DNA from: Alphaproteobacteria bacterium
Lineage (GTDB): Bacteria; Myxococcota_A; UBA796; GCA-2862545
Assembly: GCA_020632915.1 (NCBI GenBank)
Contig: JACKEP010000028.1
Coordinates: 13,557 to 77,556 of the forward strand
Direction of reading: 5' to 3'
DNA length: 64,000 nt
Below the pieces are notes generated by a model. That model was given only the letters and a program-made list of their open reading frames with translations. It was not told the DNA's origin and ran no database searches. This document shows positions 16,929-25,768 of the stretch, in pieces. The translations under genes and the position numbers were made by a program. Every line of letters begins with the position of its first letter. Within the stretch, counting starts at the first letter, position 1.

Positions 16929-17375
16929 ATGACCTGGATTCTCACCCGGACCGCGACCGTGGATGCGACGGCCGATCGCGTCTTCCGGCTGATCACCGAC
17001 AGCGCCCAGGCCACCGCGTGGGTCGAGCACCTGCGCGACGTGCGCCACGTGCGCGGCGAGGGTCCCGGCAAGACCTGGGACTGGTCGTTCGAGCTCGGCG
17101 GCCTGCCGATGCGCGGCCACATGCGGACCACGCTCTGGCAGCCCGGCGTCCGGGTGCGCTCGGAGTCCACGGGGGACGTGCGGTCCACCTGGGACTGGCG
17201 CCTGGCGCCGGCCGTCGGCGGTGTCGAGGTCCAGCTCAAGGTGCAGGTCATCCCGCCCGTGTCGGCGGTGCGGGCGCTCGGTACCCAGGGCGTGCAGGCC
17301 GCCTGCGACGCCGTCGTCGACGGGGTCATCGACCGCCTGCGCGCGCTCGCAGAGTCCGGGTACGAGCTGGTGTGA
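16929..17375 (+). CDS. SRPBCC (START-like) family protein
   Basis: A 148-residue single-domain protein with the look of the polyketide-cyclase/START superfamily: an early beta strand with TATVDATADRVFRLITDS, central strands (WDWSFELGG, MRTTLWQPG, TWDWRL) and a long C-terminal helix (VVDGVIDRLRALAE). These proteins bind hydrophobic ligands in a helix-grip fold. GGAGG precedes the ATG. It is divergent from murB. No catalytic residue can be named. Confidence 0.75.
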   Translation: MTWILTRTATVDATADRVFRLITDSAQATAWVEHLRDVRHVRGEGPGKTWDWSFELGGLPMRGHMRTTLWQPGVRVRSESTGDVRSTWDWRLAPAVGGVEVQLKVQVIPPVSAVRALGTQGVQAACDAVVDGVIDRLRALAESGYELV

Positions 17376-17394
17376 GTCGAGGGTGTTCCACGGC

Positions 17395-18558
17395 TCACGC
17401 GCGATGGACGCGCGCGTCGGCCGACCGCTCCAGGCGTCGCTGCACCTCCCAGCCCTCCCGGAACACCTTGGCGACGAAGTCGGTGGTGACGTCGATGCGG
17501 CGCACGCTGCCGGGGGCGTCATCCCGACGGCGCTTGTCGACCAGCCGCCGCGCATCGTCCGCGGTCGCGAGCACGAGCAGGTCGATCGCGGCCCGAAGGC
17601 TCGGGTCGAGTCCGAGGAACACCCCGTCGACGAGCACCAGCTCGCCGTCGTTCCGCGCCGCCCGCACGGCGTCCGTCAGGCTGCGGTCGTCGTACAGCCC
17701 GGGTCCGTCGAGCAGGTCGACGCGATGCCCGGCGTGCTGGACGTAGCGCAGACCCGGGCCGTCCCACGTGTGCTGGTCGCCGGCGACGTGCACGACCGTG
17801 CGTCCGTCCTGCCGTGCGCGGTCTGCGATGGCGCGGACCAGGGTGGACTTGCCCGCGCCCGCCGCGCCGACGACGCCGACCACGCCGACCACCGTGGCTG
17901 CGCGGTCGACGACGGCGTGCAGGTCCGTGGGGGCGGTCGTGCACGGCGGGGACCGCGGCAGCCAGTACCCGTCGTCGCTCAGGAAGACCTCGCCGGCTTC
18001 GGCCCACGCGGCCCCGTCGGCGCGTGCAGGGTGCGGACCGTCGGGGGCCCGGCCGCCGCAGGCGATCCACGCGCGCCAGGCGGCGCGATGCAGGCGAGGG
18101 CTGTCCAGCGGCACCCCGTCGTGCCAGGCGGCGAGCAGCGCGCCCTGGTGCAGCCGCAGCGGGTCCTGGGCGCCGTCGAGGCCGTCGAGCGCTGCCGCGA
18201 GGGCCTCGGGATCGTCGGGCACGGGGGGCAGGGCGGGGGGACCGTTCGCCCCGATCGCGTCGGCCAGGGCGCTGCGGCCTGAGGGTCCCGGGTCGGACAG
18301 CCAGCGCGCGGCGACGTCCCAGAGCAGCCCGAGCTCGGCGTCCGCGTTCCCGATCCCGGGCCACGCGTCGGGGCCGACGTGCACGCGCGGCGCCCCACCG
18401 CCCCGTGGCGCCACCAGGGTGGTGGGAGGGCCCGCATCGGCGCGCGCCCAGCCGAGGCGTCCCAGGGCGGCCACGCGCGCGAGGCCGTGCGGCACCGACC
18501 CCTGGGGCGTGGACGCCTGGAGCGCTGCGACGGCGCCCGGATGGATGGGCCGGATCAC
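17395..18558 (-). CDS. P-loop kinase of the uridine-kinase type with unknown N-terminal domain
   Basis: A 387-residue protein. The first 220 or so residues are unrecognised and Ala/Pro/Trp rich. The C-terminal part has a Walker A motif (GAAGAGKST) and a layout like uridine kinase/phosphoribulokinase relatives: VHVAGDQHTWDG, LVLVDGVFLGLDP (the Gly-x-hydrophobic strand in which those enzymes name their product) and KRRRDD near the lid. It probably phosphorylates a small sugar or nucleoside-like substrate. The GTG overlaps the stop of the upstream nucleotidyltransferase gene by 4 bases, so it is the last gene of the tldDE operon. The substrate is unknown. Confidence 0.7.
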   Translation of the reverse strand: MIRPIHPGAVAALQASTPQGSVPHGLARVAALGRLGWARADAGPPTTLVAPRGGGAPRVHVGPDAWPGIGNADAELGLLWDVAARWLSDPGPSGRSALADAIGANGPPALPPVPDDPEALAAALDGLDGAQDPLRLHQGALLAAWHDGVPLDSPRLHRAAWRAWIACGGRAPDGPHPARADGAAWAEAGEVFLSDDGYWLPRSPPCTTAPTDLHAVVDRAATVVGVVGVVGAAGAGKSTLVRAIADRARQDGRTVVHVAGDQHTWDGPGLRYVQHAGHRVDLLDGPGLYDDRSLTDAVRAARNDGELVLVDGVFLGLDPSLRAAIDLLVLATADDARRLVDKRRRDDAPGSVRRIDVTTDFVAKVFREGWEVQRRLERSADARVHRA

Positions 18559-21119
18559 GCCTGCCACCGCGCGACGGTCTGGGCGGTGGTGCCCTCCGCG
18601 TGCACCACGGTGACCGCGGAGCGACCGGTGGGTGTCCACGCGCGCACGAACCGTCCGGGCGCGTCGGCCACGAACAGCACGGTGACGGGTGTGCCGGGCG
18701 TGGCGACGCCGTCGATCACCTTGTCGGCCGCGGCGAGGTGGCCCTGCACGGAGTCGTAGCCGAGGGCGGCGCGGCAGCGGGCGAGCACGGCGGCCCAGGC
18801 GGGCAGGCTGCCCCCCCACGTGACGAGGCGGGTGATCCGGTCGGCGTCGGCCGCGGCGGCCACCGTGTGGCCTGCGGCGCGTGCAGCGTCCACCAGGCGT
18901 GCGGTGGCAGCGATCTCCTCGGCCCCCCACCCCTCGTCGAGCACGACGGGACCACGCGCCAGGGCGTGCAGCAGGTGGGACGCCTCGGCGTCGGCAGACA
19001 GCGCCTTCCCGGCGTCTCCCGCGACGCCGTACTTGACCGCGACACGGGCGGCGAGGTCGACCTGCGCGTCGAGCGCCTCCGCGGCGACCACGTCGCAGCG
19101 TGCCAGGGCGAGGCTCGGTACCACCGCAGGCCCGGGGCCCAGCGTCGCGTCCGCCCACCGGCCGACGCGGTCCGCCATGGTCCCGTCGTGGGCGGTCAGG
19201 TCGACCTGCAGGGTGCGGCCGGCGGCGTGCACGGGCAGCGTGCCCACCTGGTCGAGGCGCGAGGCAGGCGCCACCACGAGGTCTGCGCCGACGGCCGCCA
19301 CCGCCTGCGCGCAGGCCCGCCAGGCCTCCAGGCGCGCGGTCAGGCCGGCGCTCCGCCCGAACGACAGCGGCACCGCGCGGGCATCGGCCGGCAGGGCGGC
19401 ACCCAGACGACCGCCGATCACCACGAGGCGGGCGTGGGGCCAACGTGCGCGCAGGCGCAGCAGGAGCGGGGTGACCACCGCGATGTCGGCGCCCGCGCTC
19501 ACCCGGGAGAGCACCGCGATCGTCCGCGGGGCATCGGGGAGCTCGACGGGCTCGGGGTGCGTGGTGCGTCGTGCGCCCGAGGCGAAGGCGTCGGCGTGTG
19601 GCCCGCCCCGTGCGGCGAGGCGACGCCAGCCGTGGGCGAGCACGGCCCGCGCGTGGGCGAGGGGGGCGGGCAGCAGGGTGTCGCCCGCCGGGACGAGCAG
19701 TCCCGACAGGAGCGCTGCGAAGTGCCGGTCGTCGTCGAAGATCGCCGACCACACGCCGTCGAGCCGCGCCGCGGCGCCCGGCGCGTCGAGGGGCGCCTGT
19801 CGCAGCCAGGCGACAGCCTCCCGCACGCCGTCGTCCGGGAGCCCGCCGCCCGGTCCAGCGTGGACCCCGGGTCCGGCGTGCACTGTCTCCGTTGCCTCCA
19901 CCGGGCCGGCGGCCTGGAGGACCACCGCGTCGCGGGCGTTCACGCGCCCGGCGGCGCCCACGACGACGCTGCGCGCCACGACACTGCCGGCTGCGAGCAC
20001 CGCGTCCCGGACCACGGCGTGGTCGAGGGTGACGCCACCGAGGGTGACGCCGTGAGCGACGGCGTCCCACGTCAGCTCGGGTCCGTCGACGTAGACCTCG
20101 CCGAGCCACGTGCGGCTCACGGGGTGCTCACGGTCGAACAGCAGGCCGAGGTCGGGGTCGCCGCCGCACAGCGCCCGCGCCATCGCGCGCACCTCCGCGG
20201 GGTGGCGCAGCCGCCACCAGGGGCCGCGCATCGCCCGGGAGGTCACGGCGTCCGGGACCGCGAGGTGGGGCGCGCGTTCGAGGAGGCGCGCGACCTCGCG
20301 ACCGTCCACGTCGTCCGCCGTGCCACCGCCGAGAAGCCTGACCCACGGCCGCGTGAGCTGGGGGTCGAGGTCACGCGGGCGGACCGGCAGATCGGTGAGG
20401 TGGGGGCCCAGGGCGTCGAGCAGCGCGTGGGACAGGCTCGCCGAGCCCACGTCCGCCGCCACCTGCGGCCAGCGTGCGGCCCACGTCGCGAACGCCTCCG
20501 CCGTGGGGAAGCACCCCTGGGCGACGAAGTCGCGCACCGCGCCGTCCCTTGCAAGCCCGAACCACCCCAGATCGGCGCGGTCCCGTGCGGCGGGGGCGCC
20601 GGTCGCGGGTCGAACGAGCTTCGACAGGGCACCGCGCGGCGCGACCAGACCGTCGGCGAGGCAGAGCTGCGAGCCCCACAGCAGGTCGACATGGCCCGCG
20701 GTGGGCGTGACCCCTCCCGCCAGCAGCACCACCAGGCCGAGCTGGTCGACGGCGTGCACGTCGCCACCACGGCGCAGGCGGGCCCCCAGGTGCACGGCGC
20801 CGCGGGTGCCGTCGGCGGTGCGGGTGAGCGGGGTGGAGCGCGACGCGCGTCCCGCGTCGTGCACCAGCGCGACGGTCGTGTGGGGCGCGAGGTCGTCGCG
20901 CAGCGCCTGCCAGGCGGCGACCGTGCCGGTGAGGTTGCCCAGGTGCCGGTCGTCGACGACGCCCACCACCCGCGCCGGGGTGCGGTCGAGCATCCGGCGC
21001 AGACGATCGACCCGTTCGTCCACCTGGGCGGGGGAGGGCGCGGTCACCACCACGAGGTCGTGCCCCGCCCACGGCACCTCGCCGCGAACCTGGGCCAGCG
21101 CGCGCGCGACCGCGCTCAC
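18555..21119 (-). CDS. Sugar-1-phosphate nucleotidyltransferase fused to GT9-like glycosyltransferase
   Basis: An 854-residue fusion. The N-terminal half resembles the fucose-1-phosphate guanylyltransferase domain of FKP-type proteins: VVVTAPSPAQ, a nucleotide-loop relative LVHDAGRASRSTPL, and HVDLLWGSQLCL, followed by left-handed beta-helix-like text (VNARDAVVLQAAGPVEA). The C-terminal half, from about residue 490, looks like a GT-B glycosyltransferase of the heptosyltransferase (GT9) kind: AVLSRVSAGADIAVVTPLL, and late GYDSVQGHLAAA before PGTPVTVLF. It likely activates and may transfer an unusual sugar. GTG at 21119 overlaps the ROK kinase stop (GTGA). Both domain calls rest on motif resemblance and the nucleotide-binding loop is divergent. 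Confidence 0.6.
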   Translation of the reverse strand: MSAVARALAQVRGEVPWAGHDLVVVTAPSPAQVDERVDRLRRMLDRTPARVVGVVDDRHLGNLTGTVAAWQALRDDLAPHTTVALVHDAGRASRSTPLTRTADGTRGAVHLGARLRRGGDVHAVDQLGLVVLLAGGVTPTAGHVDLLWGSQLCLADGLVAPRGALSKLVRPATGAPAARDRADLGWFGLARDGAVRDFVAQGCFPTAEAFATWAARWPQVAADVGSASLSHALLDALGPHLTDLPVRPRDLDPQLTRPWVRLLGGGTADDVDGREVARLLERAPHLAVPDAVTSRAMRGPWWRLRHPAEVRAMARALCGGDPDLGLLFDREHPVSRTWLGEVYVDGPELTWDAVAHGVTLGGVTLDHAVVRDAVLAAGSVVARSVVVGAAGRVNARDAVVLQAAGPVEATETVHAGPGVHAGPGGGLPDDGVREAVAWLRQAPLDAPGAAARLDGVWSAIFDDDRHFAALLSGLLVPAGDTLLPAPLAHARAVLAHGWRRLAARGGPHADAFASGARRTTHPEPVELPDAPRTIAVLSRVSAGADIAVVTPLLLRLRARWPHARLVVIGGRLGAALPADARAVPLSFGRSAGLTARLEAWRACAQAVAAVGADLVVAPASRLDQVGTLPVHAAGRTLQVDLTAHDGTMADRVGRWADATLGPGPAVVPSLALARCDVVAAEALDAQVDLAARVAVKYGVAGDAGKALSADAEASHLLHALARGPVVLDEGWGAEEIAATARLVDAARAAGHTVAAAADADRITRLVTWGGSLPAWAAVLARCRAALGYDSVQGHLAAADKVIDGVATPGTPVTVLFVADAPGRFVRAWTPTGRSAVTVVHAEGTTAQTVARWQA

Positions 21120-22303
21120 CCGCCCTCCGCGGCGAGGCGCGCGACCGCGTCCGCCTGGGCGAACACCGCCTCGTCGTGGACGTGGACCGGCACGTGGACG
21201 TGGCGTCGCACGCCGTCGACCACGGCCCGGGTGGCGGCGCCCGTCCCGGCCGGCGCGACCATCGCCCCCGTGAGCCACACGGCGTCCACCGGCCCGAGCC
21301 ACGCGAGCATGGCCGCGACGCCCCGACCCAACCGCTCGCCGAGCGCCGCACACAGCGTGAGCACGGCGGGGGTCTCGTCGGCGCGCAGGGCGTCCACCCA
21401 GGCGGCGCCGGCGTTGGGAGGCGGCGTGAGCCCGAACGCGCGCGCGTGGGCCAGCACCCCCTTGCGCGTCGGCCCGTGCTGCAGCGTGCCCGCGACGCCG
21501 AGCACGTCGTGGCGCGGTCCCGGTGCGCCCGCGAGGTCCGGCACGACGAAGCCGCTCGCGTAGCGCGGGATCGGGCGCACGCCCCCGTGCTCGCGGAGCG
21601 CGCCGGTCAGGCTTGTCCCCAGCGACAGGCACAGGTGCCGCCCGGTGGAGCCGTCGACCGCGAGCGCCGCGGCCTCTCCGTCGCCGATCGCCCGGACGTC
21701 CAGGCCGACCCGGCGCCCGACCGTGCCGGGCAGGTCGCGCAGGGTGGTGACGCGGTGGGCGTCGAAGGCGGCGCCGAGCGCTGCACGCATCCCCGCCGTC
21801 TTGCCGGTGAGGCCGAACACGATGCGGTCGCCCTCGACGACGTCGGGCAGGGCCAGTCCGAGGCGTGCCGCGCGATGGCCGCGTGCGGCGGCGGCGTCGC
21901 GCACCCCTCGGGCCACGTCGGCGATCGCCGCAGCCCATGCGTCGGCGGACGGCAGCCGTGCGGGAGCGACGGGCCACGCCACCTGTTCGCGCAGCACGAC
22001 AGCACCCTCGTGGATCACCGAGAGCTTGAGATCGGAGCCACCGACGTCCACGCCGAGGGCGCACGACACGGGCTCACGGCGGGGCCGAGGGGTGGAGGAG
22101 GGCGCGGCGGCGAGCCACGCGACCGGGTCCGCGTGCAGGCGCGCGACGGTCGCGTCGAGGGCTGCCGAGGGCGGATCGGCGTGAGGCCAGCAGCCGGTCA
22201 GGCACAGCGCGTCGTGCACGAGCACACGCAAGGCGTCGCCGTGAGGCATCTCGCTCACGGTGCGACGCCACGGGCCGGCGGTCAGGGTGACGGCTGGGTT
22301 CAC
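21116..22303 (-). CDS. ROK-like sugar kinase
   Basis: A 395-residue ASKHA-fold kinase. After about 65 N-terminal residues it shows the phosphate-1 motif LGVDVGGSDLKLSVI, then AIGDGEAAALA (phosphate-2-like region) and LGTSLTGAL. The CxCGxxGC zinc motif of classical ROK proteins is not visible, so it is a relative rather than a typical ROK protein. It probably phosphorylates a sugar that the downstream fusion protein activates. GTG at 22303 was chosen; an alternative ATG at 22249 would shorten it by 18 residues. It starts 23 bases after tldE and overlaps the next gene by 4 bases. Confidence 0.7.
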   Translation of the reverse strand: MNPAVTLTAGPWRRTVSEMPHGDALRVLVHDALCLTGCWPHADPPSAALDATVARLHADPVAWLAAAPSSTPRPRREPVSCALGVDVGGSDLKLSVIHEGAVVLREQVAWPVAPARLPSADAWAAAIADVARGVRDAAAARGHRAARLGLALPDVVEGDRIVFGLTGKTAGMRAALGAAFDAHRVTTLRDLPGTVGRRVGLDVRAIGDGEAAALAVDGSTGRHLCLSLGTSLTGALREHGGVRPIPRYASGFVVPDLAGAPGPRHDVLGVAGTLQHGPTRKGVLAHARAFGLTPPPNAGAAWVDALRADETPAVLTLCAALGERLGRGVAAMLAWLGPVDAVWLTGAMVAPAGTGAATRAVVDGVRRHVHVPVHVHDEAVFAQADAVARLAAEGG

Positions 22304-22326
22304 GGCGCACCGTCCCCGGCGGGCGT

Positions 22327-23652
22327 TCAGGTGCCCGAGAACTGGACGTCCTCGAACACGAGGGTGGGCGCCACCGTGGCGCTGTAGGTCCACGGGTCGT
22401 CGGCCGCCTCGACCAGCTGGTGGAAGATCTGCAGCGTGTTGCCCGCGACGTTCATCTCGGACAGCGGCGTGGTGGGTACGCCGTGCTCGAGCAGCCGACC
22501 GCGGATGCCGAAGCTGAAGTCGCCCGTGAGCGCGTTGTGGTTGCCCCCGAGGAAGCCGGTGACCAGGATCGCGCGCGGGAAGGCGCTGGCGATCTCGCTC
22601 CAGCTGCGGACCCCTGGCGGCACGATCCAGTTGGTGCGCTCGCCGGTGGTGGGCTGCTCCTCGAGCTTTCGCGCGTAGTACGTCGACAGGTAGTACGTCT
22701 GCAGGACGCCGCCCTCGACGACGGTGCGCGGCACGGCCGCCATCAGGTCGCCGTCCCACGGGGTGCTGGCGAGGCCGCGCGGGATCGTGGGATCGTCGAG
22801 GATCGTGAGCACGTCGCTGCCGATCCGCAGACCGCGCTTGCCGGCCAGGCACGACTGCCCGTGGTGCAGGTTGTAGCCCGACAGGGGGCCGGAGAGCGTG
22901 CCGAGGATGCGGCCGGCCACCCGGTTGAGGAGCAGCATCGGGTACTTGCCGCTGGCGATGGGGCCGGCCCCCTTCGCCTCCTGCGCCCGCTCCACCGCCT
23001 CGTCGGCGATGCGCCCGATGTCGGGCAGGTCGGTGCGGTAGCGGGCGGCGTACGACGCGTGCCCCTCGGGGCGTCGCCCGTCGGCGTCGGAGAGGGTGAG
23101 CCCGGCGGACAGGGCGTACCAGGCGCCTTCGGTGGCGTCGGCGAAGCCGTGGCTGGTGACCTGGACGTGCCGGCCCCAGCCGTCGGAGGCCGACACCGTG
23201 GCGGAGATGAAGTCGTCGTCGCGGCGGGCGAGCACGGCGTCTTCGAGCTGCTGCGCGAGTGTGGCCCGATCGGCGGGCGTGAACGCCTTCCACGCCGGAT
23301 CGAAGTGGTCGAGCGAGGCCTCCGAGGCGCCTCGTCCGCACAGGTCGGCGGGGGGCAGCCGTCGGGCCGCGTCGGGCTCCAGGAACCGCGTGGCCGCCAC
23401 GGCGCGCTCGAGGAAGTGGTCGAGGGCCTCGGGGCGCAGGTCGGAGCTGGAGTGGGTGGACCACTTGTCGTCGAGGAGCAGCGACAGGCCGAGGCGACGC
23501 GTGGACGACTCCGAGGCCTGCTCCACCTTCCCGTCGCGGCGGGTGATGTCGGTGTGGCTGCCCTCCGAGACGCCGACGCTCACTTCGTCGGCGCCGAGCT
23601 CGAGCACCTTGCCGACGACGCGCTCGGCCAGATCGAGGATCGCGTCGTTCAT
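22327..23652 (-). CDS. pmbA: TldE/PmbA metalloprotease subunit
   Basis: A 441-residue protein of the TldD/PmbA family, the partner that lacks the zinc motif. It matches the family in DEVSVGVSEGSHTDITRR, TLSGPLSGYNLHHGQSC, GLASTPWDGDL and the C-terminal GGNHNALTGDFSFGIRG. The TldD/TldE heterodimer degrades unfolded peptides and processes some RiPP precursors. The ATG overlaps the tldD stop (ATGA) and has GGGAGG upstream. Role in this operon is open: peptide maturation linked to sugar activation is possible but not shown. Confidence 0.95.
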   Translation of the reverse strand: MNDAILDLAERVVGKVLELGADEVSVGVSEGSHTDITRRDGKVEQASESSTRRLGLSLLLDDKWSTHSSSDLRPEALDHFLERAVAATRFLEPDAARRLPPADLCGRGASEASLDHFDPAWKAFTPADRATLAQQLEDAVLARRDDDFISATVSASDGWGRHVQVTSHGFADATEGAWYALSAGLTLSDADGRRPEGHASYAARYRTDLPDIGRIADEAVERAQEAKGAGPIASGKYPMLLLNRVAGRILGTLSGPLSGYNLHHGQSCLAGKRGLRIGSDVLTILDDPTIPRGLASTPWDGDLMAAVPRTVVEGGVLQTYYLSTYYARKLEEQPTTGERTNWIVPPGVRSWSEIASAFPRAILVTGFLGGNHNALTGDFSFGIRGRLLEHGVPTTPLSEMNVAGNTLQIFHQLVEAADDPWTYSATVAPTLVFEDVQFSGT

Positions 23653-25088
23653 CGGCCACCTCCCACCGACAGCTTGCTGACCCTCACGGTGGGCATCCCC
23701 TGGCTCACGGGCACGCCCTGGCCGTCCTTGCCGCACGTCCAGCCACCCTCGTCGATGACCAGATCGTTGCCGACCATGTCGATGGCGGCGAGCACCTTGG
23801 GACCGTTGCCGACCAGGTTCACGTCCTTGATCGGCCGCGTGAGCCTGCCGTCCTCGATGAGGTACCCGAAGCGGACGTAGAACGCGAAGTCACCGCCGCC
23901 GATCTGCACCTGGCCGTTGGCGAACGTCTCGCAGTACACGCCGTGCTTGACGCTGGCGATGATGTCGGCGGGGTCGTGGGGGCCGGCCTCCATGTAGGTG
24001 GCCCGCATCCGGGGGAGCACCGGGTGGCGGAAGGACTGGCGCCGGCCCGAGCCCGTCGGCGCCACGCCGTAGTGGCGGGCGCTGATCTCGTCGTGCAGGT
24101 ACGACGCCATCGTGCCGTGGTCGACGAGCACGGTGCGCTCGGTGGCGTTGCCCTCGTCGTCGACGTTGAGCGCGCCGCGGCTCCCGGGCAGCGTGGCGTC
24201 GTCGACCACGGTGACCGTGTCGTGGGCGACGCTGCGGCCCATCTTGTCGGCGAAGATGCTCGTGCCCTTGCGGTTGAAGTCGGCCTCCATGCCGTGGCCG
24301 ATCGCCTCGTGGAGCAGGATGCCGCTGGAGCCGGCCGCCATCACCACCGGCAGCTCGCCGGCGGGCGCGCTCCCCGCGTCGAGCGCCTTGACCGCACGAT
24401 CGACCGCGAGGTCGACGAGGCGCTGCTGGCGACCCGGGTCGTACAGCTCCAGGCCGGTGCGGCCCGCCACGTTGTACGAGCCGTGCTCGGCGCGGCCACC
24501 GTCCTCGACGTTGACCGACACCCACGCCGACGTCATCGGACGCAGGTCGGCCACCCGGCGGCCGTCGGCCCGGGCCACGAGCACGCGCGACTCGCCGTCG
24601 GACAGGTGGATCTGCACCTTGCGGACGCGTGCGTCGGCGTCGAACGCCGCCTGCTCCCAGGCGCGCACCAGGGGGATGCGCTCGGACAGCTCGACGTCGC
24701 CCCAGCTGCGCGACAGGGGGTAGAAGTCGGGCACCTCGACCGCGCCGGCCACCCGCACGGGCGCAGAGGCACCGCTGCCGCGGGCGATCTCTGCCGCCGT
24801 CCGCGCGGCCCGCAGCACGTGCTCGAGGGTGAGGTCCTCGGTGTAGGCGTAGCCGACCTGGTCGCCCACCACGACGCGCACGCCGACGCCGAGGTCGACG
24901 CTGGTGTGCACCCGGTTGACGATGCGATCGGACAGGCCGATCGAGGTCGACTCGCTGTGCTGGAAGAACAGCTCGGCGTGGTCGGCACCGTGGGCCGTGG
25001 CCGCCGCGAGGGCCGGGCCGATCAGCGCCTCGTCGACGCCGTAGCGCGCGAAGTGCTCGGTGACGGCGAGGTGGACGTCGCGGGTCAT
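23649..25088 (-). CDS. tldD: TldD metalloprotease catalytic subunit
   Basis: A 479-residue TldD with the zinc-binding HExxxH motif (LLHEAIGHGMEADF) and downstream segments MGRSVAHDTVTVVDD and FAFYVRFGYLIEDG. This is the catalytic subunit of the TldD/E protease. GGAG precedes the ATG. It is the first gene of a minus-strand run tldD-tldE-kinase-nucleotidyltransferase-kinase with overlaps or 23-base gaps throughout. A 145-base region separates it from a divergent small membrane-anchored protein and should hold its promoter; I saw no clear hexamers. Confidence 0.96.
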   Translation of the reverse strand: MTRDVHLAVTEHFARYGVDEALIGPALAAATAHGADHAELFFQHSESTSIGLSDRIVNRVHTSVDLGVGVRVVVGDQVGYAYTEDLTLEHVLRAARTAAEIARGSGASAPVRVAGAVEVPDFYPLSRSWGDVELSERIPLVRAWEQAAFDADARVRKVQIHLSDGESRVLVARADGRRVADLRPMTSAWVSVNVEDGGRAEHGSYNVAGRTGLELYDPGRQQRLVDLAVDRAVKALDAGSAPAGELPVVMAAGSSGILLHEAIGHGMEADFNRKGTSIFADKMGRSVAHDTVTVVDDATLPGSRGALNVDDEGNATERTVLVDHGTMASYLHDEISARHYGVAPTGSGRRQSFRHPVLPRMRATYMEAGPHDPADIIASVKHGVYCETFANGQVQIGGGDFAFYVRFGYLIEDGRLTRPIKDVNLVGNGPKVLAAIDMVGNDLVIDEGGWTCGKDGQGVPVSQGMPTVRVSKLSVGGGR

Positions 25089-25233
25089 GCGGGGCTCCGT
25101 GTGAAGACAAGGGTGCTAACCAGGGCCGTACCGTCAAGGGACCGATTGGCGTTGCCGGTCTGGAACCACCCCCCTGCGCGGGGGTCCGTTGGCGCCGACC
25201 GGGCGGACGGGTGAGACGCGCCGCGGAGGGTAC

Positions 25234-25761
25234 GTGCGACGCTGGCTGTGGTTCGTGGTGCCGTTCGCCCTGGTGATCGCGGGTGGCGCGGTCGCGGGGT
25301 GGGTGCTCGTCCGGGGCGACGACGGCCCCTGTCTGCCTGTCGACGGCAGCTTCGACGATCTGCGTGCGGGCACGTGCGTCACGCTGCGGGGCACGGCGCA
25401 CTACGACTCCGTGGTGTCGCAGTCCACGCCCGACACGCTCTTCGCGCCGGCCACCACCTGGTACCTGTACGGCTTCTTCCCGGTCAACGAGACCCAGGAC
25501 AAGGCGATCCGCGTCCTCGTGCGCACGCGGCGCCCACCCGAGCGCCTCGTCGCCTTCGAGACGATGACCGTGCAGGGCCGGCTGGCGATCCCCACGCGCG
25601 CGCTGCTCCCGCCCGACACGGAGACGGTGCTGTCCAAGCGCACACCGTACTTCTTCGACGACGCCGTGCTGGTGCTCGTCGTCGACCGGATCACGTCCGA
25701 GGACGGGGTGTGGGACGAGCACGCCGCCACCGGCGCCGACGGCGCACCGGCGGCGCGCTGA
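25234..25761 (+). CDS. Hypothetical membrane-anchored protein
   Basis: A 175-residue protein with one N-terminal hydrophobic helix after basic residues (VRRWLWFVVPFALVIAGG), so probably an inner-membrane anchored or exported domain. Two Cys flank a short acidic stretch near residues 30-45 (GPCLPVDG, GTCVTLRG). The rest is beta-rich and lacks known motifs. GGAGGG lies 5 bases before the GTG at 25234. It is divergent from tldD and its end nearly meets enolase. Confidence 0.7.
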   Translation: MRRWLWFVVPFALVIAGGAVAGWVLVRGDDGPCLPVDGSFDDLRAGTCVTLRGTAHYDSVVSQSTPDTLFAPATTWYLYGFFPVNETQDKAIRVLVRTRRPPERLVAFETMTVQGRLAIPTRALLPPDTETVLSKRTPYFFDDAVLVLVVDRITSEDGVWDEHAATGADGAPAAR

Positions 25762-25768
25762 TCCGCGG

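Noticed and set aside
16806..17555. Long N-terminal extension of murB
   Set aside because: MurB begins at GTG 16805 with AGGAG; the extension is antisense to the SRPBCC gene.
17814..21563. Open frame of about 1249 codons on the plus strand
   Set aside because: Its translation is Arg/Gly/His-rich low-complexity text lying exactly antisense to the sugar-kinase operon; it is a G+C-driven shadow frame.
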